This document shows, piece after piece, positions 39,821 to 43,797 of a stretch of DNA of 43,797 bases. The DNA is taken from assembly GCA_949300115.1 (NCBI GenBank), contig CASGDD010000170.1, positions 1 through 43,797 of the forward strand. Reading direction: 5' to 3'. Every line of letters starts with the position of its first letter. The stretch's first letter is position 1. The notes beneath the pieces were generated by a model. It saw only the letters and a list, made by a program, of their open reading frames with translations. It was not told where the DNA came from and searched no databases. The position numbers were made by a program, and so were the translations under genes. Origin of the DNA: an uncultured Oscillospiraceae bacterium (lineage in GTDB: Bacteria > Bacillota > Clostridia > Oscillospirales > Ruminococcaceae).

Positions 39821-39855
39821 AAGATGCCCATCCGATGTCGGATGGGCATCTTTTG
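39821..39855. terminator. Terminator-like hairpin downstream of the fused ABC gene
   Basis: AAGATGCCCATCCGA (39821-39835) pairs perfectly with TCGGATGGGCATCTT (39838-39852) with a two-base gap. It lies 64 bases beyond the leftward stop of the ABC gene. The + strand tail is TCTTTTG and the - strand tail is CTTCTCGTATT, so it probably ends the leftward transcript and may act in both directions. Confidence 0.7.
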
Positions 39856-39915
39856 CGATCTTCGATGGGATGAGGGCCTGTGCGAACAGAGGGCCTTTCT
39901 GCGGAGACGTTCACC

Positions 39916-42597
39916 TTACAGGCAGACGTTCAGGATGTTGGTATGGTCCTCGTACCGGTACGCCGTCTCGGAGAAGTAGCCTTTCAGCAGCTTGACGGAC
40001 AGCTCGTCGCCATCCTCCAAGGGATTGAACGGCTCACCGCCCCAGACGAAGCGCATCTGGGCTTTGCCGGTTTCCTCGGCATATTCGGCCGTGATGTGCA
40101 GCTCGTACTCGCCGGCGCTGCGGGGGATTACATTGGTGGCGCAGATCTCCTCGAAGGCACGGCGCATGTTGTCCAGCTGGCGGCGCGGCATCAGCTGCTT
40201 CTCGCCAAACTGCTGGAGCTGTTCGGTGACGGCGATGAAGTCGTAATCCGGGCTGGCAATGGTAATCGAGAAGACCTTCAGCCGCTGGACAAAGGCCCGT
40301 GTGCGATCCCGCTGCGGATGTTCGAAAATCTGCTCGGGGGTGCCGTCCTCGTAGATCACACCCTGGTCCATATAGAATACCCGGGTGGATACATCGCGCG
40401 CAAATTTCATCTCGTGTGTAACGATCATCATGGTCAGACCCTGGGCAGCCAGCTGCCGGATGACCGTAAGGACCTCGCCCACCATGGTGGGATCCAGTGC
40501 GCTGGTGGGTTCGTCAAAGAGCACGATCTCCGGCTCCATGGCCAGGGTTCTGGCGATGGCTGCGCGTTGCTTCTGCCCGCCGGACAGCTCATCCGGATAG
40601 CTCAGCACCTTCTCCGCCATGCCCACCGCCTTGAGCAGCTCCATGGCCTTCTCGTAGGCCGCCTGCCGGGGAATCTTCCGGATCAGGGTGGGCGCCAGCA
40701 TGATGTTTTCGATGACGGTCAGATGATCAAAGAGGTTAAACTGCTGGAATACCATCCCCATGCTGCGCCGGAGGGCGTTGAGATCGGCCTTTTTGTTGCA
40801 GATATTCTCCCCATGGACCAGGATGGCGCCCGCGGTGGGCTCTTCCAGACGGTTGACACACCGCAGAAGGGTCGATTTACCGGTGCCGGAGGGCCCGATG
40901 ATGGTGATGACTTCACCCCGGTGGATCGAGGCGTTGACATCGGTGAGCGGTGTGACGTTGGGAAAAGCCTTCTTGAGATGCTCGATACGGATGAGCTCGC
41001 CGCTTGCAAAGGTTCGATCCGGCGCGGGTGCGACGGCCGGATTTTCCACGGCGGTCACCCCTCTGGGCAGCCGCCGCGGCCGGTAGCGGGGATCGATGCG
41101 CAATTCGATCTTGCCGATGGCCCCCGCTGCGGCCGAGGAGATGGCAAAATAGATGATGGCGGTGGCAATCAGGGGGAAGAAGGCCTCGAAGGTACGGCTG
41201 CGGATGAGGTCCCCGGCACGGGCCAGATCCTGGATGGAGATGTACCCGACGATCGAGGTCATCTTGATCATGGCCACAATCTCACTCTTATAGATCGGCA
41301 GCACATGCCGGACGGCCTGGGGCAGAATTACCCGGACAAAGCTGGCGGCCCTGCTGAAGCCCAGCGCGGACGCCGCCTCCCACTGTCCGCTGCCCACGGC
41401 GTTGATGCCGGTGTTCAGGGTGCCTGCCACCGAGACGGCAAAGATGACCGAGAAGGAGATCACCGCCACGACCACCGGTGCGATGTCGGAGGAGGCGAAG
41501 ATGACAAAGTTGACGATGAGGAGCACCACCAGATTGGGGACGCCCTCCATGATCCGGCAGAATCCTTCGGCCGTACCGGATACCGCCCGGACGCGGCTGC
41601 GCAGCAGCAGACAGAGCCCGAAGCCCAGAGCCGTGCCGAAGATCCCCGAGAAGAGGGAGATCTCCAGCGTTACCAGCAGTCCGCTGAGGATCATCTGCCA
41701 GCGGTTTTCCCGGATGAAGGTTTTTTCAAAGTTGGATACAATGCCCGCCCAAAAGCCCTCTTCCACCGCCGAACCCGTACTGGCGACGACCATGACCGTC
41801 CGCACCTCCTTGTACGGGTCGGAAAAATCCATGGCCTCGCGCCGCTCCTCGGTGGCAAAGAGGTTGGACATGATGTAGTCCACCTTGCCCGAGGTGCATG
41901 CGGGCATGATGCCGTACCAGTCGTATACATCGATGACCAGTTCGGCGTTGCACCAGAGGGCAAAGCGGCGCATGAGTTCGAGGTCAAAACCCACCAGCTC
42001 GTTGTCCTGATAGAAGGAGTAGGGCTCCGCGGCGCCGGTCGTGGCGACCTTGATGGTAAACTCCGGATCTTCCGGCGCCGGGATGTCCGGCATGGTGTAG
42101 TCGTGTTCGGTTTCCCAGCGGCGGTTCATATCCTCCAGCGTGCCATCGGCCTTGATGTCGGCGATGAAGTCGTTGATGAGTTCGGCCGCGTGGGGGAGCT
42201 CGGTCACCGGACTGATGCCCACCACCACTTCGCCGCCCTCACCCACGATGCCGTCCGGATGGAGGGCCACGTCGCTCCGCTGGGACGCAACGCTGCTCTC
42301 ATAGGCCGTTAGGTTCATGGCATAGGCATCGGCTTTTCCGGCGGTGACGGCCAGCAGGCCGTCGGTGGCGCTGTTTACATAGACAATTTGGGCCTCCGGA
42401 TAGGCGCTGCGGGCGTCGCTCTCGGTGGTTGTGCCCACCTCCGCGGCGATGAGGGTGTCCGGCGCGTGCAGATCCACAGGCTGTTGGTCGCCGGTGTCGG
42501 AGTGGTCGCTGCCGCTGCCGCAGGCGGTCAAGGTCAGGCAGAGCGCGCACAGCAGACCGGCGAGCGATCTTTTCCTCCAGGTTCTGTCGGGTTTCAA
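39916..42597 (-). CDS. Fused amino-acid ABC transporter: permuted binding domain, permease, ATPase and RsbW-like C-terminal domain
   Basis: This single 893-residue chain holds a whole polar-amino-acid importer. In order: lipoprotein signal with lipobox LTAC (lipid cysteine C26); residues 45-162 like the second half of family-3 binding proteins ([39 protein letters not shown]); residues 180-272 like the first half ([35 protein letters not shown]); permease 300-495 with EAA loop (EAASALG, 407-413). The ATPase covers 535-770 (Walker [10 protein letters not shown] 568-576, LSGGQKQR 671-678, Walker B with D695-E696). Residues 774-893 resemble RsbW-type histidine-kinase-like ATPases ([18 protein letters not shown]) but lack a clear N-box asparagine and second glycine box. 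TTG 42597 is chosen for AAAGGAG eight bases upstream. Substrate, probably glutamine-like, is inferred. It is divergent from a STAS gene. Confidence 0.88.
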   Translation of the reverse strand: MKPDRTWRKRSLAGLLCALCLTLTACGSGSDHSDTGDQQPVDLHAPDTLIAAEVGTTTESDARSAYPEAQIVYVNSATDGLLAVTAGKADAYAMNLTAYESSVASQRSDVALHPDGIVGEGGEVVVGISPVTELPHAAELINDFIADIKADGTLEDMNRRWETEHDYTMPDIPAPEDPEFTIKVATTGAAEPYSFYQDNELVGFDLELMRRFALWCNAELVIDVYDWYGIMPACTSGKVDYIMSNLFATEERREAMDFSDPYKEVRTVMVVASTGSAVEEGFWAGIVSNFEKTFIRENRWQMILSGLLVTLEISLFSGIFGTALGFGLCLLLRSRVRAVSGTAEGFCRIMEGVPNLVVLLIVNFVIFASSDIAPVVVAVISFSVIFAVSVAGTLNTGINAVGSGQWEAASALGFSRAASFVRVILPQAVRHVLPIYKSEIVAMIKMTSIVGYISIQDLARAGDLIRSRTFEAFFPLIATAIIYFAISSAAAGAIGKIELRIDPRYRPRRLPRGVTAVENPAVAPAPDRTFASGELIRIEHLKKAFPNVTPLTDVNASIHRGEVITIIGPSGTGKSTLLRCVNRLEEPTAGAILVHGENICNKKADLNALRRSMGMVFQQFNLFDHLTVIENIMLAPTLIRKIPRQAAYEKAMELLKAVGMAEKVLSYPDELSGGQKQRAAIARTLAMEPEIVLFDEPTSALDPTMVGEVLTVIRQLAAQGLTMMIVTHEMKFARDVSTRVFYMDQGVIYEDGTPEQIFEHPQRDRTRAFVQRLKVFSITIASPDYDFIAVTEQLQQFGEKQLMPRRQLDNMRRAFEEICATNVIPRSAGEYELHITAEYAEETGKAQMRFVWGGEPFNPLEDGDELSVKLLKGYFSETAYRYEDHTNILNVCL

Positions 42598-42673
42598 GAC
42601 AGTCACTCCTTTCAAGCCATTCCAGCCGCCGGCGGTGTCCTCCATGCCGCCCCGAAAGGGGGATCTTCCGGCG

Positions 42674-42686
42674 ATCCGACATCGGA
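42674..42686. repeat. 13-base sequence repeated in inverted orientation on both sides of the fused ABC gene
   Basis: TCCGATGTCGGAT occurs on the - strand here and on the + strand at 39831-39843, inside the downstream hairpin. Each copy is itself nearly palindromic. The pair brackets the fused ABC gene. Confidence 0.6.
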
Positions 42687-42701
42687 CACGGCCCTAGCTA
42701 G

Positions 42702-42710
42702 ACTATAGCA
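42702..42710 (-). promoter_or_regulatory. Extended -10 promoter of the fused ABC gene
   Basis: On the - strand TGCTATAGT (42710-42702) is a good extended -10. No consensus -35 box is found 17 or 18 bases upstream. The leader would be about 98 bases to the TTG start. Confidence 0.55.
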
Positions 42711-42735
42711 TACCGCGTTTAGCCGGCTGCCTACT

Positions 42736-42749
42736 TTACAATTTTGTAA
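42736..42749. promoter_or_regulatory. Palindrome TTACAA-TT-TTGTAA, candidate operator
   Basis: A perfect six-base inverted repeat with a two-base spacer lies between the divergent ABC and STAS genes, just upstream of the ABC -10 element. A further inverted repeat ATAGAA/TTCTAT (42783-42788, 42797-42802) lies on the STAS side. Their regulator is unknown and none is encoded nearby in the window. Confidence 0.4.
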
Positions 42750-42941
42750 GGCTGTCCCGCTGGCCAAAATGCGCATGATAAGATAGAAATGGCAACTTCT
42801 ATACAGCGGCAGGGCGGACGGGTATTTTGACCGGTGGGACGGAAAATTCGGGACCCGGCGCGGGTCTGTCCGCTTCAGGCTGTATGGGAACGGTCCTTCT
42901 GCCGGTACAGAAGGCGAGAAATCGATGGGAGGGGAAGCGAC

Positions 42942-43238
42942 ATGACCCTTACGAAAACCGAAGAAAATGGCGTACTGCATATCGCCCTGGAGGGACGGCT
43001 GGACACCAATACGGCCCCCCAGCTGGAGGCGGAGCTCAAACATTCGCTCTCCGGCATTACCCGGCTGGATTTGGATTTTTCCGGTCTGGAGTACCTGTCC
43101 TCCGCCGGATTGCGGGTTCTGCTGGCGGCGCAGAAGACGATGAACGGGCAGGGGGAGATGGTGGTGCGCAACGTCAGCGAGACCATCATGGAGGTTTTTG
43201 AGATCACCGGGTTTGTGGATATCCTGACTCTTATCTGA
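42942..43238 (+). CDS. STAS-domain anti-sigma factor antagonist-like protein
   Basis: This 98-residue single STAS domain is of the SpoIIAA/RsbV type. It shows VLHIALEGRLDTNTAPQLEAEL and the phosphorylation loop FSGLEYLSSAGLRVLL, where S54 (the second serine) matches the serine phosphorylated by RsbW/SpoIIAB-type kinases. Such proteins, when unphosphorylated, bind the kinase and free its target. Here the nearest kinase-like domain is the C-terminus of the divergent fused ABC transporter, a suggestive pairing. ATG 42942 has GGAGGGG about seven bases upstream; the frame upstream to 42834 is not supported. The MATE-type gene follows after 19 bases in the same direction. Confidence 0.9.
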   Translation: MTLTKTEENGVLHIALEGRLDTNTAPQLEAELKHSLSGITRLDLDFSGLEYLSSAGLRVLLAAQKTMNGQGEMVVRNVSETIMEVFEITGFVDILTLI

Positions 43239-43257
43239 GGCGGGGAAGGAGGTCCCC

Positions 43258-43797
43258 ATGACCGATATGGCGATGCGGACACAGCATGACCTGCGACAGG
43301 ATGAGACGTTTCTGCGCAAGGCCCTTCACCGGACGCTCCTGCCCTGTGTCCTGTCCATCCTCAGCGAGAACATCAACATCCTGGTGGATGGCATTCTCGT
43401 GGGGCAGCGGATCGGTACCGACGGCCTGTCCGCGATCAGCCTGTGTGTGCCGGTGTATCTGGTCCTGTGTGTGGCGGGATCCTTTTTTGTTTCGGGCACC
43501 GCCATCGAGGCTTCCAAGGCCATCGGGCGGCAGCAGCCGGAGCGGAGCCAGCGGCTCTACCACACGGCGGTTTGGAGCAGCCTTGCCGTGTCAGCCCGGC
43601 TGTCGGTGGCAGGGCTGACGGTTGATGAAACACAGTCCGCATGGCTTTGCCCCGACCCGGTGATACGGCCGATGGTGCGGGCGTACACCGCCGTCACGCT
43701 GATCGGCGCGCTTCCCAAGATCCTGATCTACGTCCCATTCTGGTTTCTGCGGATAGACGGGAGAACCAAGCTGGTGGCCCGGATGATGCTGGTGATG
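43258..43797 (+). CDS. MATE-type membrane transporter, N-terminal part (runs off window)
   Basis: An open frame of 180 codons from ATG 43258 (AAGGAGG seven bases upstream) continues past the right edge. After a short polar N-terminus it reads LLPCVLSILSENINILVDGILVGQRIGTDGLSAISLCVPVYLVLCVAGSFFVSGTAIEASKAIGRQQPERSQRLY, matching the first two helices and loop of MATE-family exporters (VDGILVG...GLSAIS). More hydrophobic segments follow (YTAVTLIGALPKILIYVPFWF). It shares a unit with the STAS gene. It is a different protein from the MATE at 33841-35343. Substrate unknown; flavin or drug export are only family possibilities. Confidence 0.82.
   Translation, partial: MTDMAMRTQHDLRQDETFLRKALHRTLLPCVLSILSENINILVDGILVGQRIGTDGLSAISLCVPVYLVLCVAGSFFVSGTAIEASKAIGRQQPERSQRLYHTAVWSSLAVSARLSVAGLTVDETQSAWLCPDPVIRPMVRAYTAVTLIGALPKILIYVPFWFLRIDGRTKLVARMMLVM

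Noticed and set aside
39880-42312. 810-codon + strand frame opposite the fused ABC gene
   Set aside because: The leftward frame shows Walker motifs, a lipobox and binding-protein motifs; the + frame is compositionally a shadow with no motifs.
1-43797. tRNA, rRNA, CRISPR arrays, insertion sequences or prophage genes
   Set aside because: None of their features (conserved tRNA arms with CCA, regular spacer repeats, transposase or integrase motifs) was recognised by eye; a tRNAscan or ISfinder run would be needed to exclude short or degraded ones.

Overview
The window looks like chromosome of a high-GC anaerobic Firmicute of class Clostridia, probably an Oscillospirales-type gut bacterium. This rests on four things: sigma-A promoters and strong AGGAGG-type ribosome binding sites; the ylxM-ffh-rpsP-khpA-rimM-trmD block and a mraZ-led division/cell-wall cluster; a meso-diaminopimelate-type MurE (DNPR motif); and a complete coenzyme-B12 glutamate mutase operon of clostridial type. 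No tRNA, rRNA, CRISPR array or insertion sequence was seen. The taxon is an inference.

Layout. 1-2.1 kb: the end of an unidentified gene, then an orphan family-5 peptide/solute-binding lipoprotein with its own promoter and terminator. 2.3-4.4 kb: a zinc-ribbon membrane protein facing a two-gene unit (P-loop/AlaX-like protein, cytidine deaminase). 4.4-11.9 kb: a divergent regulon for glutamate fermentation by the methylaspartate route. Leftward are glmS-glmL-glmE-mal (glutamate mutase, its reactivase and methylaspartate ammonia-lyase). Rightward are the two subunits of a class I hydratase, predicted to act as mesaconase, and a GntR regulator. The two divergent promoters share a TGAACTAG word inside their spacers, a candidate operator. 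Citramalate lyase, the next step, is not in the window.

12-19.9 kb: housekeeping genes for protein targeting and ribosome maturation (ylxM, ffh, rpsP, khpA, rimM, trmD), then HPr, uvrC, rsmD, coaD and a coiled-coil protein. 20-36.7 kb: the dcw cluster, mraZ-rsmH-ftsL-PBP-murE-murF-mraY-ftsW-murG-murA-ftsQ, then an opposed MATE transporter, then ftsZ. murD, murC and ftsA are absent from their usual places. mraZ has a consensus-like promoter followed by three GTGG words at exact 10-bp spacing, the expected form of an MraZ operator.

36.7-39.5 kb: uridine-phosphorylase-like enzyme, YgjP-type metallopeptidase and a DivIVA-like coiled-coil protein with a 138-bp internal tandem duplication. 39.9 kb to the end is the most unusual part. 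A single 893-residue polypeptide carries a lipoprotein signal, an amino-acid-binding domain whose halves are in swapped (circularly permuted) order, an ABC permease, an ABC ATPase and a C-terminal domain resembling RsbW-type anti-sigma kinases but with degenerate ATP boxes. It is divergent from a STAS anti-anti-sigma-like protein and a second MATE-type transporter that runs off the window. This suggests a transporter physically joined to a partner-switching signalling module.
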